Below are positions 34,712 through 43,076 of a DNA stretch of 64,000 nt, piece after piece. A program made the translations under genes and the position numbers. Under the pieces are notes generated by a model. That model did no database searches. It was not told where the DNA came from and saw only the letters and a program-made list of their open reading frames with translations. The stretch is from Verrucomicrobiota bacterium (GTDB lineage Bacteria; Verrucomicrobiota; Verrucomicrobiia; Opitutales; Opitutaceae): positions 310,001-374,000 of the forward strand of contig JAEYWP010000008.1 in the NCBI GenBank assembly GCA_023428905.1, in the 5' to 3' direction. The number at the start of each line of letters is the position of its first letter. The first letter of the stretch is position 1.

Positions 34712-35755
34712 ATGAAGGAGCTTGGGCAGGTCATCTGTAGTCTGCGGGAGACTACGACGCCAGGGGTGCTTGCCACCCTCAGCCATGTATTCGGATCGTC
34801 TTACCGGCGGGTGGGGGCGCGGCTCCTCTGGCGTCCCGAGGGCGCGCTCCTCGGGTCCATCAGCGGTGGGTGCCTGGAGGCGGACCTGATCGAACGGGCG
34901 GCCCGCGTCCACCGCGAGGGACGCGCGGACTGCGTGGTGTATGACACCACGGAGGAAAACGACATGGTCTGGGGCGTGGGCCTGGGCTGCCACGGGATCG
35001 TGCACGTCCTGCTCGAACCTGTGTCCGGCGTCCCGGACGCGCTGGCCACCGTCGCTGCGGCATGGGCGCGCCGCGAGGCAGCGGTGATCGTGACACGATA
35101 CCAGGCCGGCGGGAACCAGCGTCTGGGCACGCTGCCGGAGGCCCCGTCTCCGGTGGTGGCGGAGGCGGTGACCCGCGCCCACCGCGAGCAGCGGTCGCAG
35201 CACGTCACGGACGATGGCTCGTCTTACTTTATTGAATACGCACCGCCGCCCGTGAGCCTCACCTTGTTCGGCGCGGGCGAGGACGCGCGTCCGCTCGCCG
35301 CCCTCGCAGCCGAACTGGGCTGGCGGATCCGCGTGGTCGACCCCCGCGCTGCCTTCGCCACGACGGCCCGCTTTCCGCAGGCCGACGCGGTGCTCGTCGC
35401 CTCCCCGGAAAGTGCCGCCACCCTCCCCTTCGACCCATGGTCGGTCGCGGTGGTCATGACGCACCACTACCGTTTCGACCTCCCACTGCTGCGCGCCCTG
35501 CTGCCCCGCGCCCTGCCCTATCTCGGATTACTCGGACCCAAGCTGCGGGCCGAACGCCTGCTTTCAGACCTGCGAAAGGAGGGACTCGTCCCCACCGCCG
35601 AGATGCTGGCCCGCCTCCACGCCCCGGTGGGCCTCGATCTGGGAGCCGGCACCCCCGAGGCGGTCGCCCTCTGCGTCATTGCGGAAATTCAGTCGGTGCT
35701 CTCCGGACGCAATGCCCGTCCCCTCCGCGAGCGGACCCAGCCCATCAATGCCTGA
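34712..35755 (+). CDS. XdhC/CoxI-family protein (molybdenum cofactor insertion)
   Basis: A 347-residue soluble protein. The N-terminal XdhC/CoxI domain has VLATLSHVFGSSYRRVGARLLW, the conserved LLGSISGGCLEADLI and VWGVGLGCHGIVHVLLEP. A C-terminal Rossmann domain follows, with LTLFGAGEDARPLAALAAELGW and later LGLLGPKLRAERLL. Such proteins bind Mo cofactor, promote its sulfuration and load it into xanthine dehydrogenase or CO dehydrogenase-like enzymes. No such hydroxylase is in the window. The gene overlaps the next one by 8 bp, so the two form an operon. Confidence 0.88.
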   Translation: MKELGQVICSLRETTTPGVLATLSHVFGSSYRRVGARLLWRPEGALLGSISGGCLEADLIERAARVHREGRADCVVYDTTEENDMVWGVGLGCHGIVHVLLEPVSGVPDALATVAAAWARREAAVIVTRYQAGGNQRLGTLPEAPSPVVAEAVTRAHREQRSQHVTDDGSSYFIEYAPPPVSLTLFGAGEDARPLAALAAELGWRIRVVDPRAAFATTARFPQADAVLVASPESAATLPFDPWSVAVVMTHHYRFDLPLLRALLPRALPYLGLLGPKLRAERLLSDLRKEGLVPTAEMLARLHAPVGLDLGAGTPEAVALCVIAEIQSVLSGRNARPLRERTQPINA

Positions 35756-36374
35756 GGAACCGACGCCTCCCCCGATCGGCGCGGTGCTGCTCGCCGCCGG
35801 CGCCTCCACGCGGATGGGCCGGCCGAAACAATTCCTGGAGCTCGACGGAGTCCCCCTCGTGCAGCGTGCCGCCCGCGCCCTGCTGAGGGGCGGACTTGCC
35901 CCCGTGGTGGTGGTGGCCGGCCGGGATCACGCCGCCATGGTTGCTCTCCTGCGCGAGGAGTCGGTCCTGGTGGTGGAGAATCCAGATTGGGAGCGCGGCC
36001 TGGGTACCTCCCTGGCGTCGGGCGTGCGTGCGTGGGCCGAGCGTTCCCCAGCCGGTCGCGGAGTTCTAGTCGCACTGGTCGACCAACCGGCGTTGCAGTC
36101 TGACTCGGTGCGCCGCCTGGCCAGCGCCTGGATGGGCACGGGGGGAATTGCCGCCGCCGCGTACGCAGGCGTGATCGGAGCCCCGGTGGTTTTCGGACGG
36201 GAGTACATCCCCGAGTTGCTGGCGCTCCCGGCAGAGGCCGGTGCGCAGGCGCTCCTGCGGCGGCACGCGTCGCGAGTCACGCCGGTGGCTCTGCCCGAAC
36301 TGTCGGTGGACCTGGATACACCCGAGCAGTACGAGGCGTACCGCCAGGGCGCCCGGCTCAAAGCTTCGACTTGA
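35748..36374 (+). CDS. MobA-like NTP transferase (MocA type)
   Basis: A 208-residue nucleotidyltransferase. The N-terminal signature GAVLLAAGASTRMGRPKQFLELDG binds the nucleotide when read as LAAGASTRMG-x-PKQ, and ALVDQPALQ supplies the metal-binding Asp. MocA-type proteins attach CMP to Mo-molybdopterin (cytosine dinucleotide cofactor) for xanthine dehydrogenase-family enzymes. The coupling to xdhC by an 8-bp overlap supports this role. The ATG at 35748 is chosen because of that overlap. Its 3' end overlaps the convergent purK gene by 17 bp. Confidence 0.85.
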   Translation: MPEEPTPPPIGAVLLAAGASTRMGRPKQFLELDGVPLVQRAARALLRGGLAPVVVVAGRDHAAMVALLREESVLVVENPDWERGLGTSLASGVRAWAERSPAGRGVLVALVDQPALQSDSVRRLASAWMGTGGIAAAAYAGVIGAPVVFGREYIPELLALPAEAGAQALLRRHASRVTPVALPELSVDLDTPEQYEAYRQGARLKAST

Positions 36375-37497
36375 GTTCGCGGGCCGCCTCGAGCGCGGCA
36401 TCGGCCTGGTCGGCCACCACGGTGAAGTGGCCCATCTTCCGGCCGGGCCGGGGTTCACGCTTGCCGTAGAGGTGGAGCGACACGGAGGGCGTCGCCAGCA
36501 GCGCCGGCCAATTGGGCTCGCCCACCACCGCGCCGTCGCGCCAGCGCCAGGCATCTCCCAGGATGTTCACCATCACGGCCGGGCGGCGCAGGCTGACATC
36601 GCCCAGCGGCAGGCCGCAGATGGCGCGGACATGCTGCTCAAACTGGGACGTCGCACAGGCATCGAGCGTGTAGTGGCCGGAATTGTGGGGCCGCGGCGCA
36701 AGTTCGTTGACCAGGAGTTCGCCCCGGTCGGTGAGGAACAGCTCGATCGCCAGCAACCCCACCACGTTGAGCTTTTCCGCGATGGCCTTGCCCAGGTTCT
36801 CCGCCTCCACGCGGATCACCTCGCCCACCCGTGCCGGAACAATGGAAAAATCCAGGATGTGCTTGGTGTGGATGTTCTCCGCCACCGGGAAGGTCCGCAT
36901 CTCGCCCTTGGCCGTCCGGGCGACAATGACGGAGAGCTCGCACTTGAAATCGATGTACTTCTCGACCACCGCGCGCTGCCGGTTGAAGGCGACCACCGCC
37001 TTGGCGGCGGACGCGGCATCCGTGACCTTCTGCTGCCCCTTGCCGTCGTAACCGAAGTCCGCGGTCTTGACCACGCACGGGGTACCGATCCGTCGGATAC
37101 CCGCCTCGAGATCGTCGCCGGCCTCGACCTCGGTGAAGGGCACGTGGGGAAAGCCGTTTTTCTTCAGCCAGGTCTTCTCGCGCATCCGGTTCTGGCAGAG
37201 CTCGAGGACGTTCCAGTGCGGGTGGAGCAGGACATCCTTCTCCACCGACCAGAGCGGCTCCACCGGCACGTTCTCAAATTCGTAGGTCACGACGTCGCAG
37301 GCGCGAACAAAGGCTTTCAGCGCCTCGGTGTCGGTATAGGGTGCATTGACCTCGCGGGCCGACACCTCGCCCGCGGGCGAGTCGGCCGCCGGCTCGAAGA
37401 TGTGCACGCGATAACCGAGCCTCTCGGCTGCGTGGGCAAACATGCGGCCGAGCTGACCGCCACCGAGTACGCCGATGGTCTTTCCAGGGGGAATCAT
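36358..37497 (-). CDS. purK: N5-carboxyaminoimidazole ribonucleotide synthase
   Basis: A 379-residue ATP-grasp enzyme that makes N5-CAIR from AIR, bicarbonate and ATP in purine synthesis. The N-terminal KTIGVLGGGQLGRMFAHAA is a family hallmark; further signatures are VVTYEFENVPVE, VVKTADFGYDGKGQQKV and NELAPRPHNSGHYTLDA. Length matches PurK. The ATG at 37497 is chosen; a TTG four codons upstream is also possible. purE lies upstream with 159 bp between them and supplies the next step. Confidence 0.95.
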   Translation of the reverse strand: MIPPGKTIGVLGGGQLGRMFAHAAERLGYRVHIFEPAADSPAGEVSAREVNAPYTDTEALKAFVRACDVVTYEFENVPVEPLWSVEKDVLLHPHWNVLELCQNRMREKTWLKKNGFPHVPFTEVEAGDDLEAGIRRIGTPCVVKTADFGYDGKGQQKVTDAASAAKAVVAFNRQRAVVEKYIDFKCELSVIVARTAKGEMRTFPVAENIHTKHILDFSIVPARVGEVIRVEAENLGKAIAEKLNVVGLLAIELFLTDRGELLVNELAPRPHNSGHYTLDACATSQFEQHVRAICGLPLGDVSLRRPAVMVNILGDAWRWRDGAVVGEPNWPALLATPSVSLHLYGKREPRPGRKMGHFTVVADQADAALEAARELKSKL

Positions 37498-37656
37498 GCG
37501 AGCCCGCAATTCACGCCAAGGAACGAGGCGGAAACAAGGGGATTTATGGTGCCGCGAGCCCGGTTACTCTGCGAACGGTCCTGCAGACATCGGGCGCTGC
37601 CGCCAGATCGACGAACGCGGGCCAACGACACCCCCGCCAGCCGGCCCCGGCCGTCG

Positions 37657-38139
37657 CTACACGGTGGCGCCCAGCACCTTCTCAGTCTGCTCGCGGCGGA
37701 AGCGGTCCAGCGCCGCCTTCACCGCGGGATCTCCGTGGGCGAGGATGGCGGCGGCAAAGAGCGCGGCGTTGATCGCGCCCGCCTTGCCGATCGCAAAGGT
37801 CGCGACGGGGATACCCCCCGGCATCTGCACGATCGAAAGCAGCGAATCCATCCCCTTGAGGGCGTGTGACTCCACCGGAACCCCGAGCACAGGGAGCGCG
37901 GTCATCGAAGCGGTCATGCCCGGGAGATGCGCGGCCCCGCCGGCCCCGGCAATGATCGCCTTCAGTCCCCTGCCCTCCGCAGACCGGGCGTATTCAAAAA
38001 GCAACTCGGGAGTGCGGTGCGCACTGACCACACGCTTCTCGTACGCCACCCCCAGGCCATCGAGCGTCTGCGCGGCATGCTCCATGGTGGACCAGTCCGA
38101 GGTGCTACCCATGATGATGCCGACCTGAGGGGATGCCAT
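37657..38139 (-). CDS. purE: N5-carboxyaminoimidazole ribonucleotide mutase
   Basis: A 160-residue class I PurE that converts N5-CAIR to CAIR. Signatures are GIIMGSTSDWSTME at the N-terminus, VVSAHRTPELLFEYA, IAGAGGAAHLPGMTA and LLSIVQMPGGIPVATFAIG. The ATG at 38139 gives the usual family length; the open frame upstream runs into heptamer element D and is not coding. Together with purK this is the usual two-enzyme route in bacteria. Confidence 0.95.
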   Translation of the reverse strand: MASPQVGIIMGSTSDWSTMEHAAQTLDGLGVAYEKRVVSAHRTPELLFEYARSAEGRGLKAIIAGAGGAAHLPGMTASMTALPVLGVPVESHALKGMDSLLSIVQMPGGIPVATFAIGKAGAINAALFAAAILAHGDPAVKAALDRFRREQTEKVLGATV

Positions 38140-38182
38140 GGGCGTAGTGATGAAAAACTCCCGACCGCGAACAAGCCCTTTA

Positions 38183-38495
38183 TCATTCGGGATTCGGGAT
38201 TCGGGACTTACAATTGAGGCGAGCCGGCCAACCGACCGACCTCCGTCACCTCCCCAAACAGGTTGTTCATGCACCTGGGTTGGGCGCCGTGGGATGCCCC
38301 GGCACTCCATCACCAGGCCCGCACGGGGGCATGATTGCCTGTGGCCGATCGGACGAGACGCACCCCGGCAGACCCCAAGACCTCCGCGGCCTCCGTGTTA
38401 CCGCTCGTGGCCTCTGCGATTCACACCCTGCTGCCGCAGCCATCCACGACAGCAGTGCCACCCATCACAGATCACGAATCGCAAATCCTGAATGC
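38183..38495. repeat. Heptamer-array inverted element D
   Basis: The left array has ATT/ACT cores at 38185, 38192, 38199 and 38206. The right array has ATC/ATG cores at 38464, 38471, 38478, 38485 and 38492. Both are exactly 7-base periodic and inverted relative to each other, but the variable bases are more GC-rich (ATTCGGG units) than in copies A-C. The core of about 250 bp has no gene and no visible similarity to the other cores. The element fills the 359-bp gap between the RDD gene and purE, and its right end lies 4 bp past the RDD stop codon. Confidence 0.6.
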
Positions 38496-38498
38496 CCA

Positions 38499-40424
38499 TC
38501 ACACCAGCGACACCCCGCGCGGCCAGCGCACGATCGTGGTGCCGGCGATCTTGTCGTGCCAGGACTGTTTCTCAGGGTCGAAGGCGACCCAGATGAAACC
38601 AACCCCGGCCAGCGCCATCGAGAGGAAAGCCGAGAGGGAGCGCACCAGGGCCACGGTCCAGTCAATCTTGCGGTCATCGAGCCGCACCACCTTCAGGCCG
38701 CAAATGATGCCACCGATGGTGGTGCCCTTGAGGGTCCAGAGGGTGACGCAATAGGCACTGAGCAGGATGAGAAAATACTCGCCGAGTCCCATCATGCCGC
38801 CGATGGCGCCGACCAGCACCACGTCGATCAAGGCTGCCGCCAGGCGGATCCAGAAACCGGCGCGCGGCAGCGTCATTGGGGAAACCGGCACCACCAGCGG
38901 GCGCGGAAGCTCGGGCGGGGGAAGGGCCGCAGCACCGGCCGCCGCGCCGACGCCGGCCGACTGAACGCCGACCGCCGGGTCGAGGGGCGGGATTACCCCG
39001 GAGACGTTGCCCACGGGCGGGACGCCCGCTGTGACTTCGGTCACCGGCGTCGCCGTCGTCGCAAGGGGCGGGGTGCCTACCGTGCCCGACGGAGCGGCGG
39101 GCGCCACCACGGCGGCAACGGGCACACCGGCGGGAGTGACACCGGCTGCGGCCAGGGCCGGACGCTCCCGGCGCGAGTTCAGGATCAGGGTGTACACCAC
39201 CATGCCCAGACCGATCATGCCGCCGATCTTCCAGAGCAGCATGCCGAGGATCGGCACCGCGTAGAGCAGCATGATCAGGACGCCGCCAAAAAGCACCGCG
39301 ACCGCAGCGTGCGAAATGCCGAGGGGACGCGTGATCCGCCGGCCGATGAAGGCGAGAAAGGCAGCCTTGCCGAAAAGCAGACCCACCAGCAGCGCGACGA
39401 AAAACGCCAGGGCGCCGACAAAAGTGAAGCTCAGGAGCACCAGCAGCGGCGGCGAAACGATCATCGAAAGAAATGCCGCCAGGAGGGTGCGCCCCGGGCG
39501 CTGCTCCAGCGTCTCCGCACAGCGGGTCACGGCCGGGCCGGCCGCGAGTGCCAGCAGGAGATAAAACGCGAGGAAGGCCGCGGCGACGCCCCAGGTCCAC
39601 ACCAGGTCCGGATGGAACGCCAGCAGGCGTGCCTTCAACGGTGCCTCGCGGAACCAAGTGGCGAGGGAGCGCAGGGCCGGGATGTTTTCGAGAAAAGCGA
39701 TTTCATTGATCTTCCCGTTCACGACGGCGCCCGCATCGCGCGTCACCCGGCCACCCACGGTCACCACCTCGCGGCTCACCACCGCGTTGGGTCCGAGGTG
39801 CACCGTACCCAGTACGGACACGACTTCTCCGACCGGGCCGTTGACGGTGACATCACCCATCACTGCAACGACAGTGTTGCCTGCGCCGGCATCCGCCCGT
39901 GCGTTTCCGAGGACCGCCACCACGGCGTCGCCCACGTGCTGCTCGGCGTGGGCATCCCCCAGCACTGCCACCACCGCCCCGTACACCAAGCCCTCCGCGT
40001 GGGCGTCGCCCATGATGGCGACCACGGCCTCGGCGGTTTCTCCCGCGGGTAAGTGGGCCCCACCCACGGAAACGACCTCGTGTCCACGCGGGCGCTGCTG
40101 CGCGGGATTGCCCGGGGTGTGGGCCGGCGGAGCCGCCGGCACTGTCGGCGCGGCCGGAGCCGCGACCGGCACGGTCGCCGTCAGGTCGCGCAGCGGACGC
40201 TCGGCGGCTTCCGCCGCCTCAACTGCTGCCTCCGGACGAACGTCGGGAGACGCCGGCGCCTCGACCGCGGGTTCAACCGCGGGCGCGGGTGTGACCGCCG
40301 GGGTGTCAACGGGTGCGGACGCCGTCGGCTCGGCCGGCGGCGGTGTCTCCTGCGCAGTTGCCCAGGTGGTGCCACCGAGGGCACACGCCAGGAGGAGGAG
40401 GAGGTAAGTGGATACGTTTTTCAT
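38499..40424 (-). CDS. Membrane protein with 17-residue repeats and C-terminal RDD domain
   Basis: A 641-residue envelope protein. A signal peptide (MKNVSTYLLLLLACALGGTTWATA) leads to a Pro/Ala-rich stretch, then about four 17-residue repeats of the form VVAVLGDAHAEQHVGDA (about residues 140-210) that resemble the stacked turns of bactofilin-like beta-helices. Four or five transmembrane segments follow (about 275-430), then a second Pro/Ala linker and an RDD membrane domain (about 530-630) with AGFWIRLAAALIDVVLVGAIGG, read around the Arg and the two Asp residues. The function is unknown. It is the third gene of an apparent operon with an ECF sigma factor and an anti-sigma-like protein. Confidence 0.75.
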   Translation of the reverse strand: MKNVSTYLLLLLACALGGTTWATAQETPPPAEPTASAPVDTPAVTPAPAVEPAVEAPASPDVRPEAAVEAAEAAERPLRDLTATVPVAAPAAPTVPAAPPAHTPGNPAQQRPRGHEVVSVGGAHLPAGETAEAVVAIMGDAHAEGLVYGAVVAVLGDAHAEQHVGDAVVAVLGNARADAGAGNTVVAVMGDVTVNGPVGEVVSVLGTVHLGPNAVVSREVVTVGGRVTRDAGAVVNGKINEIAFLENIPALRSLATWFREAPLKARLLAFHPDLVWTWGVAAAFLAFYLLLALAAGPAVTRCAETLEQRPGRTLLAAFLSMIVSPPLLVLLSFTFVGALAFFVALLVGLLFGKAAFLAFIGRRITRPLGISHAAVAVLFGGVLIMLLYAVPILGMLLWKIGGMIGLGMVVYTLILNSRRERPALAAAGVTPAGVPVAAVVAPAAPSGTVGTPPLATTATPVTEVTAGVPPVGNVSGVIPPLDPAVGVQSAGVGAAAGAAALPPPELPRPLVVPVSPMTLPRAGFWIRLAAALIDVVLVGAIGGMMGLGEYFLILLSAYCVTLWTLKGTTIGGIICGLKVVRLDDRKIDWTVALVRSLSAFLSMALAGVGFIWVAFDPEKQSWHDKIAGTTIVRWPRGVSLV

Positions 40425-40447
40425 AAAGTGAGCTGGAGACGAAGGCT

Positions 40448-40909
40448 TCAACGGGTCTGCCAGAGCAGCCGGTAGGCGGTGGCACCCAGTCCAAAAACGG
40501 TGGCGTAGAGGGACCCGAGTGCGGCCAGGCCGCCATAAAGCCAGAGGGTGGGAATCTCAGCAAAAAGGCCGCGCACCGAGGAAACAAGGATGCGGGTGGC
40601 GGAGACGAGGCCGGAGGCCCAGGATAGCGGGCGCGAAACGGTTTCCTCCACCGCGGCGAGCGAACCTGTATTCACCAGGCCGATGCAAGCGGCGATCATC
40701 GCGGCAGCGAGCCCGGCGGTGAAGGCGAGGAACGTCCAGCGCACCGCGCCGGGCCAATAAGCCCAGGACTTTTTCCACCACGGCAGCGCCTGGCGGCGCG
40801 CAAGCTCTGCCAGCACGCGGGTCTCCAAACTGCGCGGCGCCCGACGGGGCGGCAGGCCCTTGAGGGTTTCGCCAATCAGCTTTTCGAGGGGGTCGCGGTT
40901 CGGGTTCAT
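40448..40909 (-). CDS. Membrane-bound anti-sigma-factor-like protein
   Basis: A 153-residue protein with an N-terminal charged segment (DPLEKLIGETLKGLPPRRAP and SLETRVLAELARRQ), one clear transmembrane segment at about 60-80 and a second hydrophobic region near the C-terminus. It has no zinc-binding HxxxCxxC motif. Position is the main argument: it starts 4 bp after the stop of an ECF sigma gene and precedes a membrane protein of the same operon. An overlapping ATG at 40933 would add 8 residues. Confidence 0.6.
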   Translation of the reverse strand: MNPNRDPLEKLIGETLKGLPPRRAPRSLETRVLAELARRQALPWWKKSWAYWPGAVRWTFLAFTAGLAAAMIAACIGLVNTGSLAAVEETVSRPLSWASGLVSATRILVSSVRGLFAEIPTLWLYGGLAALGSLYATVFGLGATAYRLLWQTR

Positions 40910-40913
40910 GGGA

Positions 40914-41510
40914 TTAGCCGGTGAATTTTTCATGGGTCGTTCCGCTGCGGGCCAGAATCTGGGCGAGCGCCGCACGTGCGCGGAGGATGTCGGTTTTTAC
41001 CTTGGCGAGGGAAACGCCGAGCCGGTCGGCAATCTCGTCGTAGGAGAGTTCTTCAAAATGGTAGAGGACCAGCGGAACCCGCTGGCGTTCAGGGAGCTTC
41101 TCCAAGGCACGGTCCACCCAGGCCCGGCGCTCCTCACCGTCGAGCCCGGTCAAAAACGTGTCGGGCGCGGCGAATTCGACCGGCTCGGGATCGGAATCCT
41201 CGTCATCATGCCGCACCAGCTCGGAAAAGAACCGCCACCGCTTCCGGTACCGCTGCAGGTGGTTGAGCGAAAGATTGGTGGCGACCGTCTTCAGCCACCC
41301 TCCGGCCGTGGGACTCGACTGCAGTGACTCGAACCGCTCGTACGCTTTCAGAAACACTTCTTGGGAAACATCCTCCGCGTGCGACTCGTTACCGAGGAGC
41401 CGTACTGCCGTCGAATAAACCATGTCCTGATAGTTGCGCATGAACGTCGTGAAATCGACTGGGCTCATCAGCCCCGCGGGTTGGGTTTGCACTGGAGGAT
41501 CATCGTTCAT
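40914..41510 (-). CDS. ECF-type RNA polymerase sigma factor
   Basis: A 198-residue sigma factor. Region 2 has FTTFMRNYQDMVYSTAVRLLG, ESHAEDVSQEVFLKAYERF and GWLKTVATNLSLNHLQR; region 4 has LPERQRVPLVLYHFEELSYDEIA followed by RLGVSLAKVKTDILRARAAL. It resembles RpoE/SigW-type factors. Start choice among ATGs at 41528, 41510 and 41468 is uncertain; 41510 leaves a short leader before region 2. An anti-sigma-like gene follows 4 bp downstream. Confidence 0.9.
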   Translation of the reverse strand: MNDDPPVQTQPAGLMSPVDFTTFMRNYQDMVYSTAVRLLGNESHAEDVSQEVFLKAYERFESLQSSPTAGGWLKTVATNLSLNHLQRYRKRWRFFSELVRHDDEDSDPEPVEFAAPDTFLTGLDGEERRAWVDRALEKLPERQRVPLVLYHFEELSYDEIADRLGVSLAKVKTDILRARAALAQILARSGTTHEKFTG

Positions 41511-41650
41511 GCGCAGAACACGCGGCATCCCGCAGAAGTTGCAGTTTTGTGGTTGTAGGGATGCGGGCGACGGGGTCGAGGGGGGAATGGGCGCGTTTTT
41601 CCCGCTGACAGCCCCGGGCGGCACCGTAACGTCCCTCCCTTTCGCATCAC

Positions 41651-42037
41651 ATGAGCCCTCGCTTCCGTCTCTGCTCCCTTCTCCTAGTCGCGCTCGCCGG
41701 CTTCACCGGCTGCTCGTCCGTCCAGATGGACGCGACCGGTGAATCGGTCGCCGTTTACCAGTTCGGGGAGTTCAAGATGCTCCTCAACACGACAGCCCCC
41801 AAGGCTGCAGAGGCAGCCCAGCGGGCCATCCAGCAGGCGGATCTCTACCAGACCGAGCGCGTCGTGAACAAATTTGACGCCCGCCTCACCGCCCGCGCCC
41901 GCAACGACCAGCGGGTCAGCATCATCATCCAGGAAGTGAACAGCCGCCAGACCCTGGTCCGAATCCGCTGGGGTGAGGGTGGGAACCGGAACCTTTCACG
42001 CCGTCTCTTCGAGACCATCGAGTCCAACGTTCGCTGA
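41651..42037 (+). CDS. DUF3568-like lipoprotein
   Basis: A 128-residue protein with a lipoprotein signal peptide ending in the lipobox GFTGC (Cys21). The mature part contains ATGESVAVYQFGEFKMLL, AAEAAQRAIQQADLYQTE and FETIESNVR, and resembles the small DUF3568 lipoproteins. The function is not known. It diverges from the sigma-factor operon and is monocistronic; nothing recognisable lies in the 93 bp after it. Confidence 0.75.
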   Translation: MSPRFRLCSLLLVALAGFTGCSSVQMDATGESVAVYQFGEFKMLLNTTAPKAAEAAQRAIQQADLYQTERVVNKFDARLTARARNDQRVSIIIQEVNSRQTLVRIRWGEGGNRNLSRRLFETIESNVR

Positions 42038-42130
42038 GCGCGCGCCCCAAGGGCTCACGCGGACAAAGGTAGCGGCGCGGCGCGCTTCGCCCGCGAACCA
42101 CACCGACACCTCCCACCCCGGCCCACCCCG

Positions 42131-43021
42131 CTACGCCCAGAGCGCAGGGGGGTACTGGCCATCCGCGATCAAGGTGGCGATCGCCTGCTCCACCCGCGGC
42201 TTGTCCTCGCGGTAGGTGACACCGAACCATTGCGCCGCGGTGGGCAGCACGCGGACCCGGAGGCCGCCGCGGGAAATCTGACTCGAGACCGCGGCGGGCA
42301 GGTAAAACTCCGCCTTCAGGAGATCCGTCGGCACGGGCGCGGAGAGACCAGCGAGGAAGGACTGAAACGCGCGATCCAGCCGCGACAGAAACGCGGGGTG
42401 GAAGCCCCAGCAGTTCATCGACACGATGGTGTCGTTTTCGAGCTTTCTACCCGGACCGACATCCTCCGCGCGGATCCCGGTATTCTCCACCACCGACCGC
42501 AGGTGGCCGTCCGTATCCACCGCACACACACCCCGAGAGACCGCCCCGGCCTCGGAAAGGGTGTTGGCGAGACGGAAGCCCACCATGGCGGCGTCATCCG
42601 GGCCGGCTTTGCCGAGAAAGGCCGCCAGCTGTACAAACGAATCCCGTCCATAAAAGTCGTCGGCGTTGATCACCGCGAAGGGCTCCTTCACCGCGTCCCG
42701 CGCGCACCAGGTGGCGTGCCCCGTGCCCCATGGTTTCTCGCGCCCGGGCGGGGGCGTCATCCCCGCCGGCAGCGCGTCGAGGGACTGGAAAACATAGTCG
42801 ACCTCGAGGAGCCCGGCATAACGCGCGCCGATGCGCTCGCGGAAAACCGTCTCAAACTCGCGCCGAATCACAAACACTACCCGCCCGAAGCCGGCACGAC
42901 GGGCGTCGAAAACGGAATAATCGAGCAGCGTCTCTCCCCCGGGACCGATCGGATCGATCTGCTTTAGTCCGCCGTAGCGGGATCCCATGCCGGCGGCGAG
43001 GACGAGGAGTGTGGGCTGCAT
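42131..43021 (-). CDS. Sugar-phosphate nucleotidyltransferase-like protein
   Basis: A 296-residue protein of the nucleotidyl-transferase fold: LLVLAAGMGSRYGGLKQIDP binds the nucleotide (glycine-rich loop plus Lys), KPWGTGHATWCARD and AVINADDFYGRDSF are the substrate and metal motifs. The sequence resembles NDP-sugar pyrophosphorylases, but the product is not identifiable. The gene is not in an obvious operon; 55 bp separate it from the AttH-like gene upstream, which runs in the same direction. Confidence 0.85.
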   Translation of the reverse strand: MQPTLLVLAAGMGSRYGGLKQIDPIGPGGETLLDYSVFDARRAGFGRVVFVIRREFETVFRERIGARYAGLLEVDYVFQSLDALPAGMTPPPGREKPWGTGHATWCARDAVKEPFAVINADDFYGRDSFVQLAAFLGKAGPDDAAMVGFRLANTLSEAGAVSRGVCAVDTDGHLRSVVENTGIRAEDVGPGRKLENDTIVSMNCWGFHPAFLSRLDRAFQSFLAGLSAPVPTDLLKAEFYLPAAVSSQISRGGLRVRVLPTAAQWFGVTYREDKPRVEQAIATLIADGQYPPALWA

Positions 43022-43076
43022 CAGGAGAAAGGAGACGAGTAGAAGGGGGCCGGCGCAGTTGGAAGCCGGTATTTTC

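Noticed and set aside
38140..38313. Extended N-terminus of PurE
   Set aside because: The additional 58 codons run through heptamer element D; the family begins at the ATG at 38139.
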